Shown piece by piece: positions 6,672 to 14,979 of a DNA stretch of 64,000 nt. Source of the DNA: Flavobacterium sp. MFBS3-15. Its GTDB lineage: Bacteria > Bacteroidota > Bacteroidia > Flavobacteriales > Flavobacteriaceae. How positions within the stretch are numbered: position 1 is the stretch's first letter; every line of letters begins with the position of its first letter. The stretch spans positions 1 to 64,000 of the forward strand of contig NZ_JAPCHV010000010.1 in assembly GCF_026107645.2 (NCBI RefSeq), in the 5' to 3' direction. Under the pieces are notes generated by a model. The model searched no databases. It was not told the DNA's origin and worked only from the letters and a program-made list of their open reading frames with translations. The position numbers were made by a program, and so were the translations under genes.

Positions 6672-8828
6672 TTATTTTTTTCGTTTATTCTTTTTTCCGT
6701 CCACAATCTTCATTTCGTCGATAAGGCGTTTACATCCTGCATATTTGTCGATGATGAACAGTACATAGCGCATGTCTACCATGATGTTCCTGCATATAGA
6801 CGGGTCGTAGTAAATGTCGCTCATGGTGCCTTCCCATACGCGGTCAAAGTTAAGCCCTATCAGGTTACCTCTGGCATCTATGGCAGGGCTGCCTGAGTTG
6901 CCTCCTGTAGTGTGGTTTGTACCGATGAAACATACAGGCATCTTGCCATTCTCTCCATACGGGCCGTAGTCTTTTTTATTATACAGGTCAATAAGCTTTG
7001 CAGGCACGTCAAACTCATAATCGCCCGGAATGTATTTTTCTATAACACCGTCCAGGTAGGTTACCGGCTCGTAATAAGTAGCATCCCTTGGCTCATAGCC
7101 ATTGACTTTGCCGTAGGTCACGCGCAGGGTACTGTTGGCATCAGGAAAAATCCTCGCATCTTTCGGGCTCAGTTCAAGTATGCCTTTCATGTAGGTACGT
7201 TGCAGCGACGCTATCTTTAGGTTGATCTCATCGTATTTCGGGGCAACCTTTGTGGAGTATGCATCGGCCATGGCCTTTATGAGTTGATAACCTCTGTCGG
7301 CATTAAGCTTGGCGATAACCGTTTTGGCATCGCCTTCAAGTAATTCCTTCACACCATTGAGCGAGGTAAGCTTAGAAGTACTGTAAACCGAAGCCGTAAG
7401 CGCCTTATAATCGGCCCCGATAACCTCCTGCGGCAGGAATTGTTTTGGCGATTTGGTGCCATACAGCGCGATCAGCTGCTCAAACACTTTTTCATCCACA
7501 TCCTTATTAAAGTCCTTGAATACACCTTCCAGTGCGGCAATAGTATTGGCTTTCCTGTCGGTGAATGACTGCTCACCGCGCGCATTATACACCTGCTCCA
7601 GTTGATAGAGGCGGTAGCCGGTGGTCAAAAGTTCGGTGTTGCGCAGGGCCACTTCCATAAAATAGTCGCGCGCAAGGGAGTAGGGTTCTATTTCCTTGTA
7701 GTTCTTTTCAAATTCAGTGAATAAATTTCCGTATTCGCCCTGTTTTCCGGCTTTGGCTGCTTTTGCCAGAAAATCTTTTTCAAACTTCTTCTTAATGGCA
7801 ACCGCGTTCGATTTCTTAAGCCCCTGTGATTCGCCGATCCATTTTTTCCAGTAGTTGGCAATGCTGGCATACTTTGCCGCATACTGTATTTTAATAGCGT
7901 TATCCTTGCGCATGAAGCCGTCGGCAACCTTCAGCGCAGCATCCCTTACCTCAATTTTGGCAGGGTTAAGAACGTTCACGATCTGTTCTACCGCTACTGC
8001 AGGCAGGTATTCGGTAGTACGGCCCGGATAGCCGAATACCATGGTAAAATCGTTCTCCCTAATCCCGCCTATCGACACAGGGAAGAAGTGTTTTGGCGTG
8101 TAGGGTATATTATCTTTGGAGTATTCCGCAGGCTTGTTGTCTTTGCTTGCATAAATGCGGAACAGCGAAAAATCACCGGTATGCCTTGGCCATACCCAGT
8201 TGTCAGTATCCGACCCGAATTTACCGATAGATGACGGCGGGGCGCCCACAAGTCGCACATCTTTATAGGTTTCGGTTACAAAAAGCATGTACTGGTTGCC
8301 TTCGTAAAACGTACGGATGCTGTTTTCCTGCCACGATTCTTTGGGCAGCGATCTGGTAAGCGATGCAATGTTGTCCTGTATCTTTTTCTGCCTTTCTTTT
8401 TCAGAAGTGATAGACTGTGTGCCTTCCAGCACCTTATTGGTTACATCCTCAATACGGATGATAAAGGTAGCTTCCATGTCTGGATTTGGCAGTTCCTCTT
8501 CCAGCGTCATCGCCCAAAAACCATCGGTCAGGTAATCGTGGTCGATGGTGGAGTGTGCCTGTATCTCACCAAAGCCACAGTGGTGGTTGGTAAGCAGCAG
8601 GCCCTTCGATGAAATGACCTCCGAGGTACACCCGCCATTAAAGTGCGGCACAGCATCCTTGAGGCTGGAATGGTTTACTGAATAAATGTCTTCAGCCGTC
8701 ATTTTCATGCCCAGGCTCTTCATTTCCTTTTCGTTCATCCCTTTCAGCAGGGAAGGTATCCACATGCCGCCTTGCTGCGCATAAGCAGGAAGGACTAGCA
8801 GGAGTACCAGTAAGCGTAATAGTTTCAT
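6672..8828 (-). CDS. dpp11: S46 family dipeptidyl-peptidase, DPP11 type (Asp/Glu-specific)
   Basis: 718-aa periplasmic serine peptidase that removes dipeptides from the N-terminus of peptides. Seen: signal peptide (1-18, AYAQQ), catalytic His in TNHHCG (82-83), catalytic Asp within the WPRHTGDFS block (about 219), and nucleophile Ser645 in GGNSGSP. Arg663 in NFDRVWEG lies exactly 18 residues after the serine. In Porphyromonas gingivalis DPP11 the equivalent pair is Ser655/Arg673, and that Arg (Gly in DPP7) gives specificity for acidic P1 residues. Assignment to DPP11 over DPP7 rests on this residue and on the length. It supports growth on peptides. Monocistronic; the next gene on the same strand lies 217 nt downstream. 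ATG start is fixed by the signal peptide. Confidence 0.9.
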   Translation of the reverse strand: MKLLRLLVLLLVLPAYAQQGGMWIPSLLKGMNEKEMKSLGMKMTAEDIYSVNHSSLKDAVPHFNGGCTSEVISSKGLLLTNHHCGFGEIQAHSTIDHDYLTDGFWAMTLEEELPNPDMEATFIIRIEDVTNKVLEGTQSITSEKERQKKIQDNIASLTRSLPKESWQENSIRTFYEGNQYMLFVTETYKDVRLVGAPPSSIGKFGSDTDNWVWPRHTGDFSLFRIYASKDNKPAEYSKDNIPYTPKHFFPVSIGGIRENDFTMVFGYPGRTTEYLPAVAVEQIVNVLNPAKIEVRDAALKVADGFMRKDNAIKIQYAAKYASIANYWKKWIGESQGLKKSNAVAIKKKFEKDFLAKAAKAGKQGEYGNLFTEFEKNYKEIEPYSLARDYFMEVALRNTELLTTGYRLYQLEQVYNARGEQSFTDRKANTIAALEGVFKDFNKDVDEKVFEQLIALYGTKSPKQFLPQEVIGADYKALTASVYSTSKLTSLNGVKELLEGDAKTVIAKLNADRGYQLIKAMADAYSTKVAPKYDEINLKIASLQRTYMKGILELSPKDARIFPDANSTLRVTYGKVNGYEPRDATYYEPVTYLDGVIEKYIPGDYEFDVPAKLIDLYNKKDYGPYGENGKMPVCFIGTNHTTGGNSGSPAIDARGNLIGLNFDRVWEGTMSDIYYDPSICRNIMVDMRYVLFIIDKYAGCKRLIDEMKIVDGKKNKRKK

Positions 8829-8977
8829 AGTCTGTTTCGTTTGTGCCGCAAGTTAATAATTATTGCCGACAACCATTCCAAAGCCCGTTGCAAAAACGAA
8901 TATTACCCCATTGCTGCCGTATGTTTTTTTTCTATCGACGAATTATCATGCGGTAAAAATCTTACATTTCGTCGCAT

Positions 8978-8985
8978 TATCTTTG
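8978..8985 (+). promoter_or_regulatory. -7 element for the lipoprotein at 9040-9624
   Basis: TATCTTTG matches TAnnTTTG, 54 nt before the ATG. No TTG at standard spacing. Confidence 0.45.
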
Positions 8986-9039
8986 ACCCGGTTTTCTGAA
9001 TTAACCCATATTTATTACATCTTACAAATTATTAAGACT

Positions 9040-9624
9040 ATGAAAAACAAAAAAATATTTTTAGTAAGTACACTTGCCATGCTAACCCTATCATTGTACA
9101 GTTGTAAAGGCGATAAAATCCCTACGGAAGGAGCTGGGACTGAAACTGCCGAAACCGAAACTGCCGCACCGGAAGAGAAACCTTTGGTGTTTGCTGAATT
9201 TACAGAGCTTGACCTAAGCCCTGAGGGAATGCCGGTAACCATTAAAGCCCCAAAAGATGCCAAGGTCATTAAGGGTTCCATAGAAGGGGAAGTGTACGTA
9301 TATGGCGGGAAAAGATTCAAGCTTTCTGTGAAGCAAATGTCGGGTACTGCCGAAAGCACGGTAGCTACCATGAAAGAATTGCAGGCAGATAAAGACCTGA
9401 ACCCAAGTTTCGATAAACTTGTAGAAGATCAGCCGGCCTATTATCTTAAAGCCAGTACAGATGGTACTCTTTCATTTATCTATGCAATTACTACGGGTGA
9501 TGAAAGCAGTATCCTTGTGCAGGAGGGTATGCCGCACGACCAGTCGCCGGACCAGTTTACCGACTACAGTAACGACGATGTTAAACTGATGCTGGAGGCC
9601 GCAAAAACGCTAAAAGCAAAATAA
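9040..9624 (+). CDS. Lipoprotein of unknown function
   Basis: 194-aa predicted lipoprotein starting at the ATG at 9040. An upstream in-frame TTG at 8863 would bury the signal peptide and is rejected. Lipobox LYSC (Cys22), then a Thr/Glu/Ala-rich linker (about 28-50) much like the tail of the small lipoprotein at 6237-6455, and a globular domain (about 52-194) beginning LVFAEFTELDLSPEGMPVTIKAP. No catalytic residues recognised. The domain has the look of periplasmic beta-rich proteins of Bacteroidetes with no known function. A -7 promoter element and a terminator bracket it as a single transcript. Confidence 0.8.
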   Translation: MKNKKIFLVSTLAMLTLSLYSCKGDKIPTEGAGTETAETETAAPEEKPLVFAEFTELDLSPEGMPVTIKAPKDAKVIKGSIEGEVYVYGGKRFKLSVKQMSGTAESTVATMKELQADKDLNPSFDKLVEDQPAYYLKASTDGTLSFIYAITTGDESSILVQEGMPHDQSPDQFTDYSNDDVKLMLEAAKTLKAK

Positions 9625-9648
9625 TTTAAGTTACAGGTTTTGACTTAG

Positions 9649-9670
9649 AAGCAGCTTTCGGGCTGCTTTT
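9649..9670 (+). terminator. Terminator after the lipoprotein at 9040-9624
   Basis: Stem AAGCAGC/GCTGCTT with a 6-nt loop followed by TTTTG, 24 nt past the stop. Confidence 0.75.
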
Positions 9671-9860
9671 GTTATTTATATAAATGCTTTATATCAATCA
9701 CAAATGCCTGTTCACGTCAATAAAGGATAATAATAAACAATCAATCGGTCAAATACACATCTGACAAAGGATATTCTTTATGTTTTGCATAAAGTTTTTT
9801 AGAATATCGCAATTCGCTGCCTGCCAGAATTAATTTAGAAACCATTAACATTTGAATTTA

Positions 9861-9868
9861 TATTTTTG
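9861..9868 (+). promoter_or_regulatory. -7 element for the two-component operon
   Basis: TATTTTTG, 23 nt before the response regulator ATG. No well-placed TTG was found. Confidence 0.45.
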
Positions 9869-9891
9869 TAGTTAAACCTTTTTTCAACACC

Positions 9892-10566
9892 ATGAAACTT
9901 CTTATAGTAGAAGACGAGCCGCAATTACTCTCCCTTATCCGTAAAGGCCTTTCTGAGCAGAACCACGACGTGAGCGCCGCGCTCGACGGGTCTACTGCAC
10001 TGCAGCTTTTGCAGGATAACAGGTTTGACGTGGTGGTGCTGGACGTGATGCTGCCTGACATTAACGGTATCGAAATATGCCGCCGCCTGCGTGCTGCAGG
10101 TAATTTTGTGCCAATACTGATGCTCACGGCGCTTGACAGCAGCGAAAACATAGTATCGGGGCTCAATTCGGGTGCGGATGATTATATGGCAAAGCCTTTT
10201 AAATTTACCGAACTGGAGGCCCGTATAAATGCGCTCGCCAGGAGGGCAGGACAATCGCAAAAGCCGGCCGAGCGCATAAAGGTAGAAGACCTTGAAATTG
10301 ACCTGAGTACAAAAAAAGTGACGCGTGCGGGTGATGCCATACAGCTTACCGCTAAAGAATTCCTGCTCTTGTACTATCTTGCAAAGAATTCAGGTATCAT
10401 CCTTTCGCGCGAAAAGATACTCGATAATGTATGGAACATCAATTTCGATATGAATACCAATGTAGTAGATGTTTATATCAATTACCTTCGTAAAAAGATA
10501 GACAAGCCGTATGCCCAAAAACTCATCCATACCCTAAAAGGGTTGGGCTATACCCTAAAGCCATAG
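9892..10566 (+). CDS. OmpR/PhoB-family response regulator
   Basis: 224-aa DNA-binding regulator. Receiver domain (1-115) with the acidic pair E7/D8, phospho-acceptor Asp51 (VVVLDVMLPD), Thr79 and Lys101 (KPF). Winged-helix effector domain (about 128-222) with the recognition part NVVDVYINYLRKKID and the closing wing IHTLKGLGYTL. It is activated by phosphorylation from the kinase encoded 1 nt downstream, so the two genes are certainly one operon. The signal is not known. The usual flavobacterial context for this pair, and the following stress-protein and channel genes, suggest an envelope or osmotic signal, but this is inference. Confidence 0.95.
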   Translation: MKLLIVEDEPQLLSLIRKGLSEQNHDVSAALDGSTALQLLQDNRFDVVVLDVMLPDINGIEICRRLRAAGNFVPILMLTALDSSENIVSGLNSGADDYMAKPFKFTELEARINALARRAGQSQKPAERIKVEDLEIDLSTKKVTRAGDAIQLTAKEFLLLYYLAKNSGIILSREKILDNVWNINFDMNTNVVDVYINYLRKKIDKPYAQKLIHTLKGLGYTLKP

Positions 10567-10567
10567 T

Positions 10568-11962
10568 ATGCAGATACGGAAAAAGATTACTATAACCTAT
10601 GTTGCCTTATCGGTCTTCAGCACGCTCCTGCTGTGCATCGTGATGTTTTTTCTTTTCCGCCAGAACAATAGCTACTATTTCCTGAAAAGGCTGCAGGACC
10701 GTGCCAGGGTCGTAGCCTCCATACACTATCAGCATGATCCTGTAAAGGCAGAGTATTTTCGCGAGTTCAAAGCCAACGGGCTGGAGGAAATGATTAATGA
10801 AAAGGATTATGTACTGCGCGTCAACGGTTCCACATCGTTTGAATATAATACAGACCTGCACCTTTCCCCCGATTTTTACAAAGCAGTGATGCGGGATGGC
10901 TCAGGATGGGAGCAGGACGGGCAGCAATACTATTACGCCCAGATATTCAACGAGGGACGCAACCAATATATGGTTATTGTCACCGCACGCGACAGGCGGG
11001 GCAATACATCAAGCCTTTACCTTATCCGGATTATGGTCTTTGGCGGGCTGGCATTCGTTATACTGGCTTACTTTTTGGGGCGGATATTGGCAAAAAGGGT
11101 TATCAATCCTGTTGCAAGGATTACCCGCGAAGTAAACCATATAAGCGCATCAAACCTGCACAACCGCCTGCCGCTTACAAATATTGAAGATTCTGATGAA
11201 ATAGCTGATCTTACCCGTACCTTCAACGATATGCTCGACAGGCTGGAAACATCATTCGAAATACAGGCTAACTTTATTAATAATGCCTCGCATGAACTCA
11301 AGACGCCAATAGCCACCATTATGGCCGAGAGTGAGATAGCGCTGCTTAAGGAGCGTACGCCTGAAGAGTACAGCGCATCGTTGGAAAGCATTGGCAGGCA
11401 GGCCGCACGCCTTTCCAGCCTTACCGAAAGCCTGCTCAAGCTAACCCAAACCGGATATGACGGCCAGAAGCAAGTGCAGGATGTGGCGCGCATAGACGAA
11501 CTCCTGATGGATGTGAAATGCGATCTCGACAGGCTGTATCCCAATAACAGGATCAGCATTATCCTGGGTGCAATGCCGGAAGACGAGTCGCTGCTGATAC
11601 TGCCGTGCAATAAGCCTTTGCTGGAACTTGCCATTGGCAATATCATAGCCAACGGTGTGAAATATTCGGATAACAGCGAGGTATTCGTGGCCCTTACGAT
11701 TGAATCCAAAACCATAAAAGTATCCATTACCGATATAGGGATAGGAATCCCCCCGGAAGATATACCTTATTTATATGAGCCTTTTTTCCGTGGGAAGAAA
11801 GCATCCCGCTATACCGGCTACGGACTGGGCCTCCCATTGGCCATGAAAATCATACGAATGCATAACGGAGACCTCCAGGTACAGTCGCAACCCGACAAAG
11901 GCACTGTTGTGACCATAACCTTCAATGTATCCAACATTAAAAATCCTAATGCAAAATCTTAG
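10568..11962 (+). CDS. Membrane sensor histidine kinase
   Basis: 464-aa partner of the upstream response regulator. Layout: TM1 (about 10-30), a small periplasmic sensor region (about 31-150), TM2 (about 153-175), HAMP linker (about 175-230), HisKA dimerisation domain with phospho-accepting His242 in NNASHELKTP, then a HATPase domain with N box (IIANGVKYS), G1 box DIGIGIPPEDI, F box LYEPFFRG and G2 box GYGLGLPLA. All key residues are present, so it should be active. The start codon lies 1 nt after the regulator stop codon, giving translational coupling. The short periplasmic loop has no recognised ligand domain. Confidence 0.95.
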   Translation: MQIRKKITITYVALSVFSTLLLCIVMFFLFRQNNSYYFLKRLQDRARVVASIHYQHDPVKAEYFREFKANGLEEMINEKDYVLRVNGSTSFEYNTDLHLSPDFYKAVMRDGSGWEQDGQQYYYAQIFNEGRNQYMVIVTARDRRGNTSSLYLIRIMVFGGLAFVILAYFLGRILAKRVINPVARITREVNHISASNLHNRLPLTNIEDSDEIADLTRTFNDMLDRLETSFEIQANFINNASHELKTPIATIMAESEIALLKERTPEEYSASLESIGRQAARLSSLTESLLKLTQTGYDGQKQVQDVARIDELLMDVKCDLDRLYPNNRISIILGAMPEDESLLILPCNKPLLELAIGNIIANGVKYSDNSEVFVALTIESKTIKVSITDIGIGIPPEDIPYLYEPFFRGKKASRYTGYGLGLPLAMKIIRMHNGDLQVQSQPDKGTVVTITFNVSNIKNPNAKS

Positions 11963-11991
11963 TATTTTCTAATGTTATTTTAAATCCCTGC

Positions 11992-11999
11992 TAATTTTG
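11992..11999 (+). promoter_or_regulatory. -7 element for the universal stress protein gene
   Basis: TAATTTTG matches TAnnTTTG, 41 nt before the ATG at 12041. No canonical -33 TTG. The universal stress protein may thus be transcribed separately from the kinase operon. Confidence 0.4.
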
Positions 12000-12040
12000 G
12001 GGTTGTTGCTTTGCTGTATAAACTTAAAAAGCTTTATACT

Positions 12041-12760
12041 ATGAAAAGCATCCTTATACCTACCGTACTGGAAAATGACACGCTGCAGGCCATAGAAACA
12101 GCAATTAGCCATGCCAGGGGGAAAAGCGCCAGCATTGTACTGCTCACACTTACTGAAACGCCGGATGCCTTATCTGCTGCTGAGTTTTTAAGGAAAACGA
12201 GAAAACCACTTACTGCAGCACAGTCGGAACTATTGGAAGAATGCAGCCTCAGGGTAGCGGCGTCGGCCAACTGCACACTCGAAGTACGCAATCAATACGG
12301 AATTACAGCATCATTGCTGCGCAACCTGCTGGACTTTTTAGCAACCGATATGGTTATCCTTTCCCAATCGTATAAGGCCGATAAGAAAAAAATTAATTCT
12401 TACTTCTGTAAGCTGATAAGCACCTGCAAAAAACCTATCCTGCACCTGGGGAGTGAGAATGCCTGTCCCGAATTCAATAAAGCGCTTTACATAGAGCGTA
12501 ACAATACCCGAATAGGGCTACAGGAACTGCAACAGTTAGTCAATGTACAGTTTGATTTCAGGATTGTAAGCCAGGCAAGCGTTGCCGAAGAGCAAAATCC
12601 CGAAGGCTTTGCCCCTCTTGTTAACGAAGCTATAGCTAAAAATGGCATAGACCTGCTTATCGAGACCCGCAAGCCAAAAGCTGTCCAGCGCGCGCCATTG
12701 GTAAGTGATGGCTACGGGCTGCCTGTGCTGTCCATACACGAGGAAGCGGCACGGGTATAA
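12041..12760 (+). CDS. Universal stress protein family (UspA-like)
   Basis: 239-aa cytoplasmic protein starting at the ATG at 12041 (MKSILIPT). The in-frame upstream ATG at 12011 would add ten atypical residues. The N-terminal half begins with the family's beta strand (KSILIPTVLE), followed by an alpha/beta Rossmann-like fold. A second, degenerate Usp half covers about 145-239. The nucleotide-binding glycine motif (G-2X-G-9X-G-S/T) is not clearly present, so ATP binding is doubtful. It follows the two-component genes and is followed 25 nt later by a bestrophin gene on the same strand. Role unknown; stress-linked by family. Confidence 0.75.
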   Translation: MKSILIPTVLENDTLQAIETAISHARGKSASIVLLTLTETPDALSAAEFLRKTRKPLTAAQSELLEECSLRVAASANCTLEVRNQYGITASLLRNLLDFLATDMVILSQSYKADKKKINSYFCKLISTCKKPILHLGSENACPEFNKALYIERNNTRIGLQELQQLVNVQFDFRIVSQASVAEEQNPEGFAPLVNEAIAKNGIDLLIETRKPKAVQRAPLVSDGYGLPVLSIHEEAARV

Positions 12761-12785
12761 TATCTAATAATAAAATGAAACGATT

Positions 12786-13730
12786 ATGCTGTTGAAGAAA
12801 AGAATACCGATGAAATACGTTTTGGGCAAGATACGCATTGAGCTCTCACTTGTGGTAGCCTATACCATATTATTTGAAGTGATACATCACTTTTACCATG
12901 CTGTCTCTATAAACATACCTATTGCGGTACCTACCATTTTGGGTACTATCATATCACTTTTGCTGGCATTCAAGTCTAACCAGGCGTATGACCGCTGGTG
13001 GGAGGCCAGGATCGTATGGGGCGGCATAGTAAACGATTCCCGCACATTGCTGCGCCAGGTAATTGCATTTTACAAGGATCCCGATTTTTCGACCGAAGCG
13101 CACGACTTTAAGGAACGTTTTGCCAAAAGGCAGTCGGCCTGGTGTTATGCGCTGGCACAGTCCCTTCGGGGCAAGGATCCGTACAAGCCATTGTCAGGAC
13201 TTCTCAACGATAAAGAAATGCGATTCGTAAAGAACCACAGGCATGTACCCAATGCCCTATTGATACTTCACGCTAAAGAACTTAAAAAGGCGAAGGAGGA
13301 AGGGAAAATGAATACCTACCAACAGGTGGAGATAGACAATACGCTGACCAGGCTGTGCGATCATATGGGTAAGTGTGAGCGTATAAAAAACACCATATTC
13401 CCAACAACATACAGCATGTATATCCGCTTTACGCTTTGCTTGTTTGTACTCCTGCTTCCTTTCGGGCTTACCGATTACCTTGGCTGGATGCAGATACCTG
13501 TAATTGCTACCATTGGTGCAGCGTGCTTCCTTATCGAGAAAATGGCAATACACCTGCAGGATCCATTTGAAAGCAGGCCAACCGATACGCCGATGATAAC
13601 CATATCGACGAATATTGAAAAGAACCTCATGCAGATGGTATACGAATACCGGGATGAGTTTGATGACGAGGCAATGCCACAGATAACACGCCATATAGAG
13701 CCTGTGAAGAATGCCTACTTTGTTTTGTAG
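12786..13730 (+). CDS. Bestrophin family (YneE-type) membrane channel
   Basis: 314-aa integral membrane protein of the bacterial bestrophin family, which forms pentameric ion channels. Family marks: the conserved AYDRWWEARIVWGGIVNDSRTL block (residues about 66-87), an N-terminal pair of hydrophobic segments (about 15-60), a large cytoplasmic insertion, and C-terminal hydrophobic segments near 215-255, followed by the conserved DPFESRPTDTPMITI block. Family members range from Na+-selective (Klebsiella) to Cl--selective channels, so the ion cannot be stated. A second possible start lies at the ATG at 12810. It probably shares a transcript with the stress protein upstream and ends at a strong terminator. 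Confidence 0.9.
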   Translation: MLLKKRIPMKYVLGKIRIELSLVVAYTILFEVIHHFYHAVSINIPIAVPTILGTIISLLLAFKSNQAYDRWWEARIVWGGIVNDSRTLLRQVIAFYKDPDFSTEAHDFKERFAKRQSAWCYALAQSLRGKDPYKPLSGLLNDKEMRFVKNHRHVPNALLILHAKELKKAKEEGKMNTYQQVEIDNTLTRLCDHMGKCERIKNTIFPTTYSMYIRFTLCLFVLLLPFGLTDYLGWMQIPVIATIGAACFLIEKMAIHLQDPFESRPTDTPMITISTNIEKNLMQMVYEYRDEFDDEAMPQITRHIEPVKNAYFVL

Positions 13731-13750
13731 CTTTGTTTTATTACCCCGAT

Positions 13751-13785
13751 AGGGCCCTGCTGTAATGGCGGGGCTCTTCTTTTTT
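13751..13785 (+). terminator. Terminator after the bestrophin gene
   Basis: A ten-bp stem (AGGGCCCTGC/GCGGGGCTCT with G-T pairs) with a 7-nt loop runs into a T-rich tail (TCTTTTTT). Confidence 0.8.
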
Positions 13786-13826
13786 ATGGTAAAATTGGTA
13801 TATTCACGCCATTAATTCTATAGCCT

Positions 13827-14396
13827 ATGTTTGCCGGGATTATATGCCATATGAAAAAATTCATCAGCCTTACTGAAGCTGAAGAGGAATTGCTGGTGTC
13901 ATACCTGACGGTAAAGCAGGTTAAAAAAAAGGAGCATTTACTGAGGCAGGGAGAAGTGTGCCGTGAAAATTATTTCATATTGGAAGGCTGTTTCCGGCTG
14001 TACCTCATTACCTCCAAAGGGGCTGAGCAGGTGATACAGTTTGGCATCGAAAACTGGTGGATAACAGAATACCACAGCTACAAGAGCGGGCTTCCTTCGG
14101 GCTTTTACCTACAGGCTATAGAGAGTGCCACGGTAGTGGCACTCGACCGCAATGTGCAGGAAGAGCTTTTTAAAAAGCTGCCACAACTCGAAAAATACTT
14201 TCGCCTGGTTTTGGAAAAGGCCTACTCTGCACAGCTGATGCGTATTCACTACATATTCAATCTTACAGGCGAAGAACAATACCGTATGATGGTAGATAAG
14301 TATCCTGAATTTGTACAAAGGGTTCCGCAATACATGCTGGCCTCGTTTTTAGGGATTACACCGGAGTTTTTGAGCATGCTGCGGGCGAAAAAATAA
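13827..14396 (+). CDS. Crp/Fnr family regulator (cNMP-binding domain)
   Basis: 189 aa (181 if it starts at the ATG at 13851, MKKFISLT, which resembles family members better). The cyclic-nucleotide-binding beta-roll (about 20-120) contains KKKEHLLRQGEVCRENYFILEG and FGIENWWITE. The C-terminal region (about 140-189) ends with a partial helix-turn-helix (QYMLASFLGITPEFLSMLRAKK), shorter than in E. coli Crp. This compact form is the usual Bacteroidetes type, often paired with a small carboxymuconolactone-decarboxylase gene, as here. The ligand is not readable from sequence. Probably regulates the adjacent AhpD-like gene. Confidence 0.85.
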   Translation: MFAGIICHMKKFISLTEAEEELLVSYLTVKQVKKKEHLLRQGEVCRENYFILEGCFRLYLITSKGAEQVIQFGIENWWITEYHSYKSGLPSGFYLQAIESATVVALDRNVQEELFKKLPQLEKYFRLVLEKAYSAQLMRIHYIFNLTGEEQYRMMVDKYPEFVQRVPQYMLASFLGITPEFLSMLRAKK

Positions 14397-14489
14397 CATC
14401 TCCCAGCTAATTTACTTTCTTAAACTACTTTAAGTTTTTTGCCATTGCTATGGCGGAACTTTGTCCTGTAATTATAAATCAACATAATC

Positions 14490-14924
14490 ATGGACAAAAG
14501 AATGAACCTTTTCGCAGTAGTACCCGACGGCTATAAAATGATGCTGGAGTTTGAAAAATATGTTACCGCAACATCAGTAGCCAAAACCCACAAGGAACTG
14601 ATAAAGATACGCGCATCGCAAATAAACGGCTGTGCTTTCTGCCTTGACATGCATACTAAGGATGCCCGCAAGAATGGCGAAACCGAGCAGCGCATCTATA
14701 CACTGAGTGCCTGGAGGGATACACCTTTTTTTACTGAAGAGGAGCAGGTCATCCTGGCCCTTACCGAAGAAGTGACCCAAATTTCAAACCACGTTTCCGA
14801 CAGCACTTACAACCGTGCGGTTGCAGTTTTAGGTGAGAAATATGTAGCCGAAGTGATTGTAGCAATACTTGCCATTAACTCCTGGAACAGAATTGCGATA
14901 ACTACAGGAATGCAGCCCGCTTAA
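14490..14924 (+). CDS. Carboxymuconolactone decarboxylase / AhpD-like protein
   Basis: 144-aa alpha-helical CMD-fold protein. The redox motif CxxC (Cys48-Cys51) and the following His55 in CAFCLDMHTKDAR match the AhpD-like peroxidase subgroup, not the true decarboxylases. The expected activity is thiol-dependent reduction of peroxides or a related redox reaction, in the cytoplasm. It lies 93 nt after the Crp/Fnr-type gene, on the same strand. This arrangement is common in Bacteroidetes, and the regulator most likely controls it. Ends at a shared bidirectional terminator. Confidence 0.88.
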   Translation: MDKRMNLFAVVPDGYKMMLEFEKYVTATSVAKTHKELIKIRASQINGCAFCLDMHTKDARKNGETEQRIYTLSAWRDTPFFTEEEQVILALTEEVTQISNHVSDSTYNRAVAVLGEKYVAEVIVAILAINSWNRIAITTGMQPA

Positions 14925-14945
14925 CAAATTATTTAAACAGAGTGA

Positions 14946-14979
14946 TTACCCGCTTCGGTTTTAGGACATGAGCGGGTAA
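14946..14979. terminator. Bidirectional terminator between the AhpD-like gene and mutS
   Basis: A 9-bp stem TTACCCGCT/AGCGGGTAA around a 16-nt loop. The adjacent A/T tracts on both sides suit both converging genes. Confidence 0.7.
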
